Positions 28,616 to 39,011 of a stretch of 64,000 bases of DNA are shown here, piece after piece. The notes beneath the pieces were generated by a model. It was not told the origin of the DNA. It did no database searches and saw only the letters and a program-made list of their open reading frames with translations. Position numbers and translations under genes: made by a program. The stretch covers positions 62,001 through 126,000 of the forward strand of contig CAJNDT010000143.1 of assembly GCA_905221615.1 (NCBI GenBank), read 5' to 3'. The DNA comes from Symbiodinium sp. CCMP2592. Taxonomy: Eukaryota; Sar; Dinophyceae; Suessiales; Symbiodiniaceae. The stretch's first letter is position 1, and every line of letters begins with the position of its first letter.

Positions 28616-31069
28616 GCTACTTAGGGGCATTTAGATTTTTTTTAATTTTTGGTTGTTATAATCCCTAAGAAACAGCTAAAATTATATTTTTGCTCGGGTT
28701 CTAAGTTCAGTATAGGCTAGTCTTCTGCTGGCTCTAGCATTTGTTCCAGCCGGTGAAGACAAAGAACTGGCCCGGTTGGAAGTCATGTGGCCGCTGATGG
28801 CGGGTTGTAGCTTCGTGGCATTTTACTTCAGTGTCATGAAACTCCGTGAGTTCTTCCGTTTTGTGGAGATGATGGAGAGTGAGTTACAACAGTTTCGATT
28901 AGACAGCTGCTCGTGCCAATGCTGCGACACAAACCACAAGTATTCGCAGACGTGCGATCGTCGGATCCTGAAGATCTGCATAACCAAGTGGTTCGGCAGC
29001 ATCGACCTTTTCGAAGACCTTATGCGTTCCGAAGTTTTGGCCTGCCTCACCGAACAGCTGCTTGGAGTTGGCTTAACATCATGCTGCAGGTCCTCTTTCG
29101 TAACAGGTTGTTTCTTCTCCCCCAGGTGGATTTCGGCTTGTTAGACTTTCCCTGAGCCCTAAACCCTCAGCCCCTAAATTTTTAACCTTTAAACCTAAAT
29201 CCATCAGCCGTATTCCTCGCTTTGGGCTGGCCCCCAAACTATAGAGAACCTCACAGAATCCCGAAGAGCACCCAAAGAGCCCATTTCGGGTTTAGGGTCT
29301 AGGCTTTCGGATTTCGGGTTTAGGGTGTAGGGTATCCCGAAGAGCACCCAGAGAACCCAGTGTCCTGCGGAGTATCTGTAGTGCCCGACACACTATCCCG
29401 GTGACAAGTGCTCCAGCCGAAAACCCAAACGGGAAAACCTTACTATAGAACCCAATTATGGGATCCTGCTATATTTATAGTACCCCCTACTAGTACTGTA
29501 CGCGTTGGAAGCTTGCTTTCATAAGTACGAGTTAGGGCCCGGGGTTGAAGAACCGAATAATAACTAATTCCAAAACCAAAACCCCATGTTCCCAAGACCC
29601 TAAATCCGAACCCTAAGGCCCAAAACAGCCCAAAAGCCTTATATAGTATGGGACAGCAGCGCAGAACCCTCCTTCTAGTCCACATCCCCGGCGAGCCTCG
29701 CAGAGTATCCCGCCAGTGCCCAGCTCCGAACGGTTTAGGGTTTAGGGCTCTTAAGGTTTAGGGTTTAGGGTTTATAAGGTTTAGGGTTGTTAAAGTTTAG
29801 GGTTTAGGATTTAGGGTTTAGGGTTTAGCGTTTAGGGTTTAGGGTTCCCGCTGATGCTCCCCTTCAGCGAACCGCGCACGCGATCCCTTATCCCACAGAC
29901 ACCCCTCGGGCGCGTGCCCGCCCAAGAATCCAGCCGAAAATGTCACGGAGTGCCCGCCGAGGATCCCGCCAACAATACAGCAGAGTAGCCCTAGAGTGTC
30001 AATCGGTTTTAGTAGTTTAGGAGTCTGGGATTTAAGGTTTCGGGGGTTAGGACTTAATTTAGGGTTGGATGTTCGAAGGAAGCCGCTTGTGTGAGGCTCG
30101 CAACGAGCATTCTGACTTATCGGGAGTTTGTAGTCATGTCTCTGCCCATTTTCTGGCACCACCTGGACACCGCTTCCGAGCCGCTGGACTGGTTCCTCCG
30201 GCCAACAAGCGGTCACTTGGGAGCTGAGCAGGCAACCTTTAACCTCTATTGTGTTTCATTTTAAGTTCATACAAAACCCAAGAGAATATTAAACTTATTA
30301 ATTCTATTGTGGCTCTAAGGGGGTATAGGAGAAAGTTAAGGGTACTCAGCCCCTAAAGAAAAAGCCAGAAAGTTGGAATATGATTATCCTAACCCCTTTA
30401 CGGTAAATTATAAGGTATCCTACCCTGAAACCATATTCCAACTTTCTGGAGTTCCCTTTAAGGTCACACCGCTTATCTTCACAGGGAGCTCAAGGCGCTC
30501 GCTCGAGAAGTGCTTCGAGGCATTGGGTGGTCATTTGCTGCCTTGCCCATACTCTTCCTGGTGACTTGGTTTAGGGTTTAAGGTTTAGGGGTTCAGGGTT
30601 TAGGGGTTTAGGGGTTTTAGGGTTTAGAAAGCGAATGGGAGAAGTTGAATTGGACTTGTTGGCCTCATATGTGTGGTCTCTATCATAGGAAGTTTGAATT
30701 TCTTCACTGGGGCCCGGTTATTGCAGAAGAAAGGTGACCTCGAGGCTTTCATGTTTGTTGCGACGCCGCATCGGCCAAAGCAATGCTGCCAAGATCTGTT
30801 GGGATGTGCTCATCATTTGTGGCATCCTCCTGGTCGCCATAAGCCTCTTCGTGGCCTTCTTGGTCTTAGAGCAGCTTTGCACCCTTGAGCTACCAGGACC
30901 CGTCGTTTTCGACGCAATCCTGTTTGCATGCGCGTTCTTGCTCTTCAGAGTTCTCCCTGTTCCCATGCGGCTGAAGGCTCAAGCGGGACAGGAGCATGAA
31001 GCTTGGCAGCTGAAGCTCCTTTTCTTTCTGTCATTTAGTTCATATGTAAACCCCTGGACAAATTGCTAA
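27764..31069 (+). CDS. TIR-like multi-pass membrane protein gene, five candidate exons
   Basis: Exons: 27764-28615, 28716 to about 29089, 30134-30231, 30485-30560 and 30734-31069. The N-terminal part is acidic, then comes a soluble domain whose IDEFWSHSWHG, FLDTLCIKQDD and RLWCCFEIAAF segments have the spacing of the strand-helix signatures of TIR-like folds. Hydrophobic segments lie between them and in every later exon. A C-x-C-x2-C...H and KWFGSIDLFED segment follows. I know similar proteins as a large dinoflagellate family of unknown function; the TIR comparison is an inference. Exons 1-2 (GC-AG) and 4-5 (GT-AG) join in frame; the end of exon 2 and the exon 2-3 join are unresolved. The start ATG is the first in frame and follows a repeat-free upstream stretch. 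Role possibly membrane signalling, unproven. Confidence 0.6.
28616..28715 (+). other. 100-nt intron made of one M18 element
   Basis: The GC-AG intron starts GCTACTTAGGGG and ends GTTCAGTATAG. GCTA occurs at the intron start and again at the start of the next exon, like a target duplication. The body matches the M18 copy at 17946-18052. Removing it joins LVAL to ASLLLALAF in frame. Confidence 0.6.
28716..29089 (+). CDS. exon 2 of the TIR-like membrane protein gene
   Basis: Reads ASLLLALAFVPAGEDKELAR..., a membrane segment, then SCSCQCCDTNH, CDRRILKICITKWFGSIDL and RSEVLACL. The cysteine cluster with a following histidine suggests a metal site (inference). The 3' end is estimated at an AG|GT; the frame continues to 29144. 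Confidence 0.55.
29090..30133. repeat. intron 2 with TTTAGGG-type filler
   Basis: Heptamer runs at 29285-29330 and 29734-29850; an M12-like remnant (CCCAAAAGCCTTATATAG) near 29625. Otherwise nothing coding recognised. Confidence 0.5.
30134..30231 (+). CDS. candidate exon 3 of the TIR-like membrane protein gene
   Basis: GTAG acceptor, two bases, then MSLPIFWHHLDTASEPLDW and FLRPTSGHLGAEQ, followed by GC. Compact, codon-like composition in a repeat-rich setting. Confidence 0.4.
30365..30449. mobile_element. M9 inverted-repeat element
   Basis: CCAGAAAGTTGGAATATG to CATATTCCAACTTTCTGG, within intron 3. Confidence 0.85.
30485..30560 (+). CDS. candidate exon 4 of the TIR-like membrane protein gene
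   Basis: CACAG acceptor, one base, ELKALAREVLRGIGWSFAAL then PILFL, followed by GTGACT donor. Encodes a membrane segment; joins in phase to exon 5. Confidence 0.5.
30734..31069 (+). CDS. candidate terminal exon 5 of the TIR-like membrane protein gene
   Basis: After GAAAG the frame reads VTSRLSCLLRRR, then two hydrophobic stretches (LIICGILLVAISLFVAFLVL and DAILFACAFLLF) and PVPMRLKAQ, ending at TAA. The frame is closed upstream by a stop at 30695. Confidence 0.5.
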   Translation: MTSRLSCLLRRRIGQSNAAKICWDVLIICGILLVAISLFVAFLVLEQLCTLELPGPVVFDAILFACAFLLFRVLPVPMRLKAQAGQEHEAWQLKLLFFLSFSSYVNPWTNC

Positions 31070-31218
31070 GTTACTAAGGGAGGGCGTCACTTCCGTTACG
31101 TGTCTGAGCCACTGAGGAAGGCCACGGAGCAGACATTTCTGCGTCTCCAGGGGAGATGGAGGTGTCAGAGCCCGCCGAACGAACTCACATCCAGCTCTGA
31201 TGTCGGAGTTTCAGAAAC

Positions 31219-31302
31219 TCTGGGGCTCCAAATAACCCAAAGTAGGTCCTATTTATAGATACTTTGGGGTCGGTACTATTTGTATGCTTGGAGCCCTGGG
31301 GA
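31219..31302. mobile_element. small inverted-repeat element
   Basis: CTGGGGCTCCAAATA against TGCTTGGAGCCCTGGGG around a TATAGATACTT centre; single copy here. Confidence 0.55.
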
Positions 31303-31697
31303 AACAAGCAAGCTCATGTCATGTCGAGGGGTTGTATGCAGAGCTCAAATCTAAAGCTTGAGAGGCTTCTTGAGACTCCTGCAGCACAAGCAGGTAATCA
31401 CTGGTCTTGATGTCGAAGTCTGCTCATACGGGCAGTAGTTGCAAGCAGGGAAGGCATCCCCACAATCTTGGATATATGATTTACATTTCAGTTTACATGA
31501 CAGAGCTGTTGAAGGCTCAGACCTGCAAAGCCCGAAATTGGGCTTGATCACGTGGCATTATTTTGTGAGTCAGTGACAAGACCAGACAACGCCAAAAAAG
31601 GCGCACTCCAAACCTGAAGCCGCAACCCCAAGCCCAGCACCGAGGCTCAAAGTCCGCGAACAAGTAGTTTCGAATGTTATATGCCAAGGCTGCCTAA

Positions 31698-31802
31698 CCC
31701 TAAGGCTCCATGTATATAGTATATACTTAGGCCTTAAAGGGGCCCCTATATGGGTACTTTAGGGTATATGTATATACTATATGGCTACATGGAGCCTTTG
31801 GG
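31698..31802. mobile_element. M3 inverted-repeat element
   Basis: CCCTAAGGCTCCATGTA to GGCTACATGGAGCCTTTGGG; TAA on both sides. Confidence 0.85.
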
Positions 31803-32063
31803 TAATTGAGCTGCATTAGCCCTAAACCTCTCTACACCCATGAATCAGGAGCCCCAGACGATCGCATGCCCTAGAATCTTGAACCAAAGGCAACGGAAGA
31901 AATGGAACAGTCAACACTCAAAGAAGCTCGCAGCAACCAAGGCTGCATATGTGTTTAGTTGAGTCTAAACTCCGTTGATTGTGCATCTGCTTGTTGATTG
32001 TTAATTGTTAGTGGTCGAATAAACTGCGTCTTATCACATGTGTCACATCTTTTCTTTATATAC

Positions 32064-32162
32064 TATAGGGGCCTAAAAGATTACCAATACTATTTTGGAG
32101 GTTCCTTATAATAAAAGTATAATGGGCCCCAAAACCCTATTCTAATTATTAAGCCCCCTATA
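32064..32162. mobile_element. M13 element
   Basis: TATAGGGGCCTAAAAGATTACC to CTAATTATTAAGCCCCCTATA. Confidence 0.75.
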
Positions 32163-32600
32163 TGACAGGAGAGCACCCTCCAGTACCCTTCTAGTAGCCC
32201 TTCAGGAACTCTACAACCCCAAACCCTGGTCCTACACCCTTAACAGCCTTATCATGTGAAGTCCACTTGCAGTAGCCCTGAAAGGAACCCTAGAACCCTA
32301 AGCACCGTAAGCCCTAAATCCTACACTTTTGAAGTAACCTGTATTACGAACCCTGGAACCCCGAACCCTAAAAGTCCTAAACCCGAACACTTACAGCAAC
32401 CTTGCTTTTGTCTCCCTCACAGCAACCCTAGGACCCTAGACCGCTCTTATGGAACCCTGGAATCCTAAGCAACCTTAATTATACAGTATCCTTCAAATTT
32501 TACAGGAACCCAAAGCCCAAACGTAACATGCTCCCCAAAGCCCGCCTAAACCCTAAACCCCTAAACCCTATAAACCCTAAACCCTAAACCCCTAAACATG
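32163..32600 (-). repeat. degenerate CCCTAAA filler
   Basis: AACCCTA-rich sequence without coding islands; tandem heptamers at 32545-32598. Confidence 0.5.
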
Positions 32601-32641
32601 TACCCCCCCCGTTCCGGATTTGGTAGAATTGCTTCCAGCAG

Positions 32642-32671
32642 GCTAGAGGCTGCCCTCGATGCTGCACAGGA
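32642..32671 (+). CDS. possible further C-type coiled-coil exon
   Basis: CAGCAG acceptor, one base, LEAALDAAQE, then GTCTGA. It resembles LQAELDASAKTQSE but is shorter; may belong to the series in the first 27 kb. Confidence 0.25.
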
Positions 32672-33173
32672 GGTCTGACAGGGATTTCGGGCAGTTGAAG
32701 TTGGAGTTTTGGAGTATTGGAGTGCTCAGTTTGCAGCGACTTGTCATGCACAGGGCGTCGAAACCCGTGTTTATTAGGGTTTCGGAGTTTGGGGGTGTTG
32801 GGATCAGCATCGTTTCATCTCAGCATCGTTTTTGTGGTCACCACCCGCATTGCCCGATGAGCTGTCATGATGTCATTCTCACGGCGGTGTGGTGAACATT
32901 GCGCTGTTGCAAACTGTCCCGAACACGCCCCATTAGGCCGGATGTCTCAAGGAACTAACCTTAAACCGTAAAAGCTCCAAGCCAAAGAGCTCAGGCACAT
33001 CGGAATCTGCCATGCTCTATATATGGGTAGTGGTCAACATTAGGCCTAAACCCCTAAACCCTAAACCCCCCTTAGTCCTAGGCAAGTCGAGATCCAGGGC
33101 AGTCAGAACGCCAACACGATGCTCGCAGACAGACATGGTTGACAACCAGACCCGCATCCAAACCACCCCATAT

Positions 33174-33275
33174 GGGAGTTTCCGAAAATTAGGGACCCTA
33201 ATACAGTACCCTAAATAGTGGGATCCCTATTCCAAGGACCCCAAAATATGGTAGCCCTAATTGTCGGAAACCCCC
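33174..33275. mobile_element. M4 inverted-repeat element, CATATG on both sides
   Basis: GGGAGTTTCCGAAAATTAGG to TTGTCGGAAACCCCC; CATATG overlaps both outer edges. Confidence 0.85.
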
Positions 33276-33571
33276 ATATGCCCTGTCAGCCGCATTTAAG
33301 TCCCCTAAATTCTAGATGCCGTGTAGAACTCCTACGGATATAGGCCCTGCGCAATCCTGGAAAGCCTTTACACGCCCTAACAATATCCGCAAAGATTCGG
33401 CGCCCTTCTGAGAAGAGTGTTAAACTACCCGAAACCCTAACCCTAAACCCTCAACACTAGGCACCCATTTCTGAAAGCCTCGAAGGCGGAAAAGGGAACT
33501 CCGCATGCGGCTGCTGAGATTACCGACTCTTGTCACCTCATTTAGGGTGTAGGGGGTTTAGGGTGTACCTA

Positions 33572-33680
33572 TAGTCTCCATTGCAGTTCCTTTCTTTTGG
33601 TTAACCAAAATCTCTATTATCAGATCCGAACCATAGAACTGGGTAACCAAAAAGAAGGAACTACAATGGAGACTATAGGT
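33572..33680. mobile_element. M7 inverted-repeat element
   Basis: CTATAGTCTCCATTGCAG to CTACAATGGAGACTATAGG, flanked by GGGTGTA and GGGTGTA-containing heptamer sequence. Confidence 0.85.
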
Positions 33681-33751
33681 AGGGGGTTTAGGGTGTAGGG
33701 TCGAGGGGGATAGAGACTGGGGGTTGAGGCTTGGCACCTGTTTTAGGGTTT

Positions 33752-33874
33752 CTTGGAGATTCATGGGACTTAGTAAGTACGGTTTTAAGTACCTTAATTG
33801 GGGTTATAAGTAGCTATAATTCATAGTTTCCCTTATGATAACCTTAGTTACTAAGTCCCATGATCCTTCAAGTA
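33752..33874. mobile_element. M1 inverted-repeat element
   Basis: CTTGGAGATTCATGGGACTT to AAGTCCCATGATCCTTCAAG. A lone M1 right end is at 33941-33972. Confidence 0.85.
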
Positions 33875-34170
33875 AACCCTAAGACCCCTCTTATAGACCC
33901 CTTATAGATCCCTTTTTAAGGAGCCCTTTAAAGAACCCTATAGTTACTAAGTCCCATGATCCTTCAGGTAGGGTTTGGGGGGTTTAAGGCTTGGGCCGAG
34001 GATTCTATAAGGGATTCACAGAGAGGCCCCGTACGGGGATCTTGGCGGTGATACGGGCACTTGGTCATCTCCATACAGTGTTTAGGGTTTAGGGTTCAGG
34101 GTTTAGGGTTTAGGGTTTATACAGGCAAGGTGATCCACAGGTAAGGACCTAGAAACAGACTTTTGGAAAC

Positions 34171-34254
34171 CTGGGCATCAAGAAGGCCCAAAAGCCTTGT
34201 ATAGTATGGCCTTTGGGCCCAAAAGCCTTAATATGTGAGTCCTTAGATGCCTAG
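34171..34254. mobile_element. M12 inverted-repeat element
   Basis: CTGGGCATC with GGCCCAAAAGCCTTGTATAG, ending TTAGATGCCTAGG. Other copies at 34812, 38261 and 39965. Confidence 0.75.
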
Positions 34255-34463
34255 GGGAAGATAAAGGGATTCGAAAAGGAAAACCATAAGACCATAAGAG
34301 CCTCGGTGTCCATACCCGGAATCCAAAACGGCATCCTTGCAGTAATCGTATAGTAGCAGAACCCGTATAGTAACTTTATACTACTACCCCTATGGTACCC
34401 TTCTAGAAACCTGTACTACACCAAAAGTACCCTCTTGGTAACCTCATATATAGCACCCTTTCT

Positions 34464-34586
34464 ACTTAAAGGATCATGGGACTTAGTAAGTAAAGTTATA
34501 ACTACCTTAATTGGGGTTACAAGTAGTTATAAGTATAGCAACCCTAATAATAACTTTAGTTACTAAGTCCCATGATCCTTTGAGTA
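34464..34586. mobile_element. M1 inverted-repeat element
   Basis: ACTTAAAGGATCATGGGACTT to AAGTCCCATGATCCTTTGAG. Confidence 0.85.
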
Positions 34587-34623
34587 GTACCCTCCTAACC
34601 CTGAGGATCCAAGAGCCGTGAGG

Positions 34624-34665
34624 GCGGATGCGGAGGTTGTGGCGCGTTTGGTGGTGAAGGATTGG
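34624..34665 (+). CDS. possible further B-type coiled-coil exon
   Basis: After GTGAGG the frame reads ADAEVVARLVVKDW, starting like the B exons but without the later L-x-x-E pattern. Confidence 0.2.
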
Positions 34666-34678
34666 CTCAGGACCGCCT

Positions 34679-34781
34679 AGCTTAACCTGTCAAAACCTGC
34701 CTTTTTGTAGGGCCCGTCCAAATTCCATATTAGGGTTTAGACTAAGAACTACAAAAATTAGGCTTTGTTAGGTTAAGGTAG
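34679..34781. mobile_element. M10 inverted-repeat element
   Basis: AGCTTAACCTGTCAAAACC to GGCTTTGTTAGGTTAAGGTAGCT. Confidence 0.8.
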
Positions 34782-34811
34782 CTTTCAGACAAAGCCGTCA
34801 ATTATACATCT

Positions 34812-34892
34812 TACCCTAAGGCTCTAAGGACTCATATATTAAGGCTTTCGGGCCCAAAGACCATACCATATAAGGCTTTTGGGAGATTTTTA
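34812..34892. mobile_element. M12 inverted-repeat element
   Basis: CCCTAAGGCTCTAAGGACTC to ATAAGGCTTTTGGG. Right end incomplete. Confidence 0.6.
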
Positions 34893-35049
34893 GCTTTCAG
34901 ACAAAGGGGGTTTAAGAAAATGGGCCTTCGGGCTACCTCTAGGGGTAGTTGAGGGGTCCTGGCAGGCCCTAAACGTAACCGTAAACCCCATGAAGTAGGC
35001 CCCTTATATAAACCCTGAACCCTCCACCCAAAACCCTATGAAACAGGCC

Positions 35050-35090
35050 CTACCTATAGTCTCCATTGTAGTTCCTTTTTTTTGGTTTGG
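35050..35090. mobile_element. M7 element, left end only
   Basis: CCTATAGTCTCCATTGTAG then T8GGTTTGGGG, where heptamer-like sequence replaces the rest. Confidence 0.65.
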
Positions 35091-35201
35091 GGGGGTTTGG
35101 GTAAAGCCTAAACCCTAAGTCCTAAATCCTAAACCCCTAAACCCTTGAACCCTTAGCCGTAAATAAAGCTGTAAAGCCCGAGAGGACTGGCCTGGCTGCA
35201 G

Positions 35202-35251
35202 CCACTCCGCCGGAAGCAGCTCCAGCTTCGGTTCCCGAGCCGATCGCTCAG
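35202..35251 (+). CDS. candidate Pro/Ala-rich exon
   Basis: CTGCAG acceptor, TPPEAAPASVPEPIAQ, then GC. Similar in style to the exon at 35925. Confidence 0.3.
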
Positions 35252-35259
35252 GCAAGGTA

Positions 35260-35480
35260 CGGGTTTTAGGGGTTTAAGGAGGGTTTAGGATTTTAGGGTT
35301 TTAGGGCTTTAAGGAGGGTTTAGGGCTCTAGGGGTTTTGGGCTTTAAGGGGGGTTTAGGTTTCTAGGGTTTTAGGGCTTTAATAAATTTAGGATTCTAGG
35401 GTTTTTAGAGTTTTTAGGGGTTTTAGGCAGTTTTGTGTTTTAAGGTTCGGGGTTTAGGCTTTTAGGGTTCAGGGTTTACC
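35260..35480 (+). repeat. TTTTAGGG filler
   Basis: Variant GTTTTAGGG units repeated imperfectly. Confidence 0.6.
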
Positions 35481-35787
35481 CAACAAAGGGTCCGAGGTAC
35501 AGGTATGGGGCGATACTTTCCCAGACCTTATGAGTCATTCTTAATATAGGCACCCTACATTCTACTAAACTGCACGGCTTTGGGTTTAAAGGCTTGAAGG
35601 TGCTATGCCGTGGTACACGGAGGAAGAAATCGCAGTAATTACATACCAATGCCATCGATTAGGGTTCCCTCTTATGTCCCTTAAGGTTTAAGTATAGTAC
35701 AGGATATTATGATCTAGTAAAGTATCTAGTATACTCTAAACCCTCTGCCGCCTTGGCCCCAAAGCATAGGCCTTAAACCGGCTGACT

Positions 35788-35910
35788 ACTTGGAGGATCA
35801 TGGGACTTAGTAAGTTTGGTTATAAGTACGGGGTTAGAGAAGTCATCATAAGTCCAGCTACGCTAAAAACTCTTAGTTACTTGGTCCCTAAACCCTAAAC
35901 CCTTTAAGTA
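35788..35910. mobile_element. M1 element with CCCTAAA at the right end
   Basis: ACTTGGAGGATCATGGGACTT intact; the right end reads TTGGTCCCTAAACCCTAAACC before TTTAAGTA, so heptamers replace the usual CATGATCC. Confidence 0.75.
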
Positions 35911-35924
35911 CGAGTCCTTGCCAG

Positions 35925-35988
35925 GAGCCGAAGGCAGCGGAGCCACCGGCTGCGGAGCCACCGGCAGGACCAACCCAGCGGCTCCTCG
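35925..35988 (+). CDS. candidate Pro/Ala/Glu-rich exon
   Basis: GCCAG acceptor, EPKAAEPPAAEPPAGPTQ then RLL, followed by GC. A linker-like repeat (AAEPPA twice). Confidence 0.35.
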
Positions 35989-36426
35989 GCTTAGTTTTAA
36001 AAAGTTTAAGGGGGTAGGCTTCCTTAAAGGGTTCCTGAATACAGGGTTCCTTAAAGGGTTCCTTTGTATAGGGTTCCTTCATACAGGGTTCCTTGATAAT
36101 TATGGGGTTCAGGGTTTAGGGTTTAGGGTTTTAGATGGTGGCCTTGATAATATTAGACGAGGGTTTCCTTCAGAGTACCATAAGCGCTCCTCAGGGAAGC
36201 TGGATGAGTGCTGTATTCTGATAGGGGCCAGTATAAACAGAATACTCCACGAAACCCAAACACACAAACCCCAACCTTAAGTCGATACACCCTAAACCGT
36301 AAACCCTAGACCACGCTAAACCCAAAGTTCACAGCCCCAGCACCTCCCGCAAACCCGCGTAAGTGGGGACGTTCGTCGTTAGAAACTGGTTTTGGGGTGA
36401 AAACTACTAGAAGTAGTTGACATACC

Positions 36427-36507
36427 ATTACCCAAACCCAGCCAAAGTAGGTAGAATAATGGCCAAATACCTATAAACGGCAATTATTCTACCAAATCTC
36501 AAAGACT
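36427..36507. mobile_element. M14 element
   Basis: AGTAGGTAGAATAATGG and CAATTATTCTACC arms. Confidence 0.65.
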
Positions 36508-36545
36508 GAACGACCTGTGTCCTTCCCTTTTGTCTTTTGCCCAGG

Positions 36546-36625
36546 ATGCTGCAGGAACAGTGGCTATCGGAGTGGCCTTGCGGACCCAAAGATCTTCAGA
36601 TGGCTGCTTCGGAGCAAAGAATCGG
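36546..36625 (+). CDS. possible exon, frame undecided
   Basis: CCCAG acceptor, then two open frames: DAAGTVAIGVALRTQRSS or MLQEQWLSEWPCGPKDLQ. No family recognised. Confidence 0.25.
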
Positions 36626-36651
36626 TTTGGGTCGCAATAGTTTTCGAGGTC

Positions 36652-36735
36652 CTGGGGTTTAGGGTTTAGGGTTTGGGGTCTAGGGTTTGGGGTTTAGGGT
36701 TTGGGGTTTAGGGTTTGGGGTTTAGGGTTAAGGGT
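36652..36735 (+). repeat. TTTAGGG/TTTGGGG array
   Basis: Regular alternating units, starting 36657. Confidence 0.8.
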
Positions 36736-37098
36736 TCATTCTAGTGATTAAGGCTTGAACCCTAATGTAGGAACCTGATTAAGAAACCTCGGGCCTTGAT
36801 TAGGGTTCCTTATATGAATCAACCCTACTAATATGGGGTTACATCACCAGGATTTCCCAATCAGGTGCCTACATTAATCAGGTTGAGGGTTTATATAGGG
36901 CTAAGGATTAGGGGTTGCAATTTCCTGGATGCGGTAGGATCTTGGCCCAACGGCCTTCATAGATCGTCAGAGAAGAAGCTTTAGGGTTTATGATTCGGGG
37001 GTTTAGGGTTTGGGATTTAGGGTTGAGGGTTTAGGGTTGAGGTTTAGGGTTTAGGATTTTAGGGTTTAGGATTTAGGGTTTAGGATTTAGGATTGCAG

Positions 37099-37175
37099 TC
37101 ACGCCGAAAGGAACACTTGGCAAGAACCCGCCGTTTCGTGTAGAGCCCAGAGTCTTTTCGGAGAAGCTGCCCACT
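37099..37175 (+). CDS. candidate exon
   Basis: TTGCAG acceptor after heptamer filler, two bases, TPKGTLGKNPPFRVEPRV then FSEKLPTF. An M3 element starts where it ends. No family recognised. Confidence 0.35.
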
Positions 37176-37177
37176 TT

Positions 37178-37283
37178 CCCTAAGGCTCCATGTACCCATA
37201 TAGTACATACTGAGGCCTTAAAGTACCTATATAGGGGCCCCTTTAAGGCCTAAGTAGCTATATGGGTACATGGAGCCTTTGGG
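37178..37283. mobile_element. M3 inverted-repeat element
   Basis: CCCTAAGGCTCCATGTACCC to GGGTACATGGAGCCTTTGGG. Confidence 0.85.
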
Positions 37284-38168
37284 TTCAGCTCTTTGCTGCT
37301 GTCCTCGATCCTGACAGTTGTTTGTGGGAAGGGGGGTGGTTACGGGGGTGGCAGGGGGTGGGGGATTTTACGAGAATACGGCCTGACTTGGGATCTTGAT
37401 CATCATAGGTATCACACTGCTGTTGGGGTCATCATCTTTTCTCTGAAACTGCTGTTTTCAGCAGCTTGCAGCTGTTAGTTGATCCTAGTAAAGAATGACA
37501 AGCAACCTGGACAAGCGTAGTTGCTTGTTTATTCAAAGTAAGCCCTTAGCCCCAAAATCCTTTACCCTTCTCCAGAACCTGATACATCCGAAGACCTTTC
37601 AGCAAAACCTGCACCCCTTAAACGTCACAATTTACAATCCTCCACCTCAAAAAAGGATTACGTACACCCCCAGACCCCAAGCCCCTAAACCCGTCAAAAC
37701 CTTCATAGTAACACATATAGTAGCCCACATAGGAACCATTGTATAGGAACCCGTATAGGAACCCTTGTTAGGCACTGGTCCCTGCTTCTGTCCTCTGCTC
37801 CGGTGTCGACAGCTCCCTTGCAGAAGGCTCCTTGAGGGCACTTGCTCTACTGGTTCCCCAGTACTCTTAAAGGGCTCCTTAAAGGGTTCTATCAGGGATC
37901 TATAGGGGTTGTGGGGGTCTCGAGTCTTTCAGGGTTGCGGTTAGGCCTGTTGGGGGTTTAGGGTTTTTGTGTGTGTGTTTCAGGGTTTTTAGGGTCTAGA
38001 GTTTTCGGGCGGGTTTTGTGGTATAGCGTTCCTTTAGAGGTTCTACTCAGAAGGGTTTTACTATCAAGGTTTAGGCTTCGGGCTCTAGGAGCTTAGGAAG
38101 GGGTCAGAAGGGGTTCGTTTGTGAACAGGGCTTTGTTTAGGCTGTACGGTAAACTTTCGGTAAACCCT
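37284..38168. other. mixed stretch, nothing firm
   Basis: G-rich run at 37328-37370, AACCC-rich sequence to 37760, TTTAGGG derivatives from 37930. Frames at 37293-37478 and 37495-37746 lack motifs. Confidence 0.3.
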
Positions 38169-38264
38169 ACAAAGTTGGAAAACCGCTTTTTGGCCAAATA
38201 GTGCTGGGATTTCCTAGACAATACTCTTAAGGATTGAGGCTATTGGGTGTCCAACTTTCCCTGG
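38169..38264. mobile_element. M19 inverted-repeat element
   Basis: CAAAGTTGGAAAACC to GGGTGTCCAACTTTCCC, inverted relative to the copy at 5968. Confidence 0.7.
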
Positions 38265-38354
38265 GCATCTAAATGGCCCAAAAGCCTTATATAGTATGAT
38301 CTTTGGGCCCATAAGCCTGAATATGTGAGTGAGTCCTTAGACTAGATGCCTGGG
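38261..38354. mobile_element. M12 inverted-repeat element
   Basis: CTGGGCATCTAAATGGCCC to CTAGATGCCTGG, abutting the M19 copy. Confidence 0.75.
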
Positions 38355-38437
38355 GTTTTAGGGCTTCTACTGTAGAACTCTAGGGCCTGTAGGGAAGGTT
38401 CATGTCTTTGAGACTTGTGGATGTGGGATCGTGTCTG

Positions 38438-38533
38438 GACCAGGACCCCTCCTTCTACCCTCAAATAGGGGTATATGGTCCCAAATAAGGGGCATGTAGG
38501 GTCCAATAGAGGGTAGATGGAGGGTCTAGGGAC
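38438..38533. mobile_element. M20 element
   Basis: GGACCAGGACCCCTCCTTC to GATGGAGGGTCTAGGG. Present in inverted orientation at 48926. Confidence 0.7.
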
Positions 38534-38732
38534 ATTTTCAACCCTCGAGGCGACGCAAGAAACTTTGGGCTCTGTAGGGTTTAACATAGAAAGCCAAATG
38601 GGAGGACTTTACATGGTTTTGGACTAACTTGTTTCTTAGAAAGTTGGAACATTTTGGGGGCTGGGTTATTGAAGAAGAGAGTTTAGGGTTATGAGATGTC
38701 CGCCTACAAAAACGGCTGAGGTGAGCTCGACC

Positions 38733-38831
38733 GTAGATGATATAGATCCTGCATTACCGTAAGGACCCTAGACTATGGGAATTATGGGATATTCCTTATT
38801 ATGGGTAATGCAGGATATATACCATCAACCG
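38733..38831. mobile_element. M6 inverted-repeat element
   Basis: GTAGATGATATAGATCCTGC to GCAGGATATATACCATCAAC; CCGTAG lies on both sides in part. Confidence 0.8.
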
Positions 38832-39011
38832 TAGGTCCTCAAAATGCTACAGCCCCAAAGCTCTAACCCCTAAAGCCCAAGCCCGACAGCCTTTAAAGCC
38901 CATAAGCCAAAATTAACACCCCAAAAGGCCGAAATGGTCCCATAAGCCTTAATTAAGGCCCCAAAAGCCCTAAATAGTCTTGAGAATCTTGAGAACTTTG
39001 CTGTATGAAAG

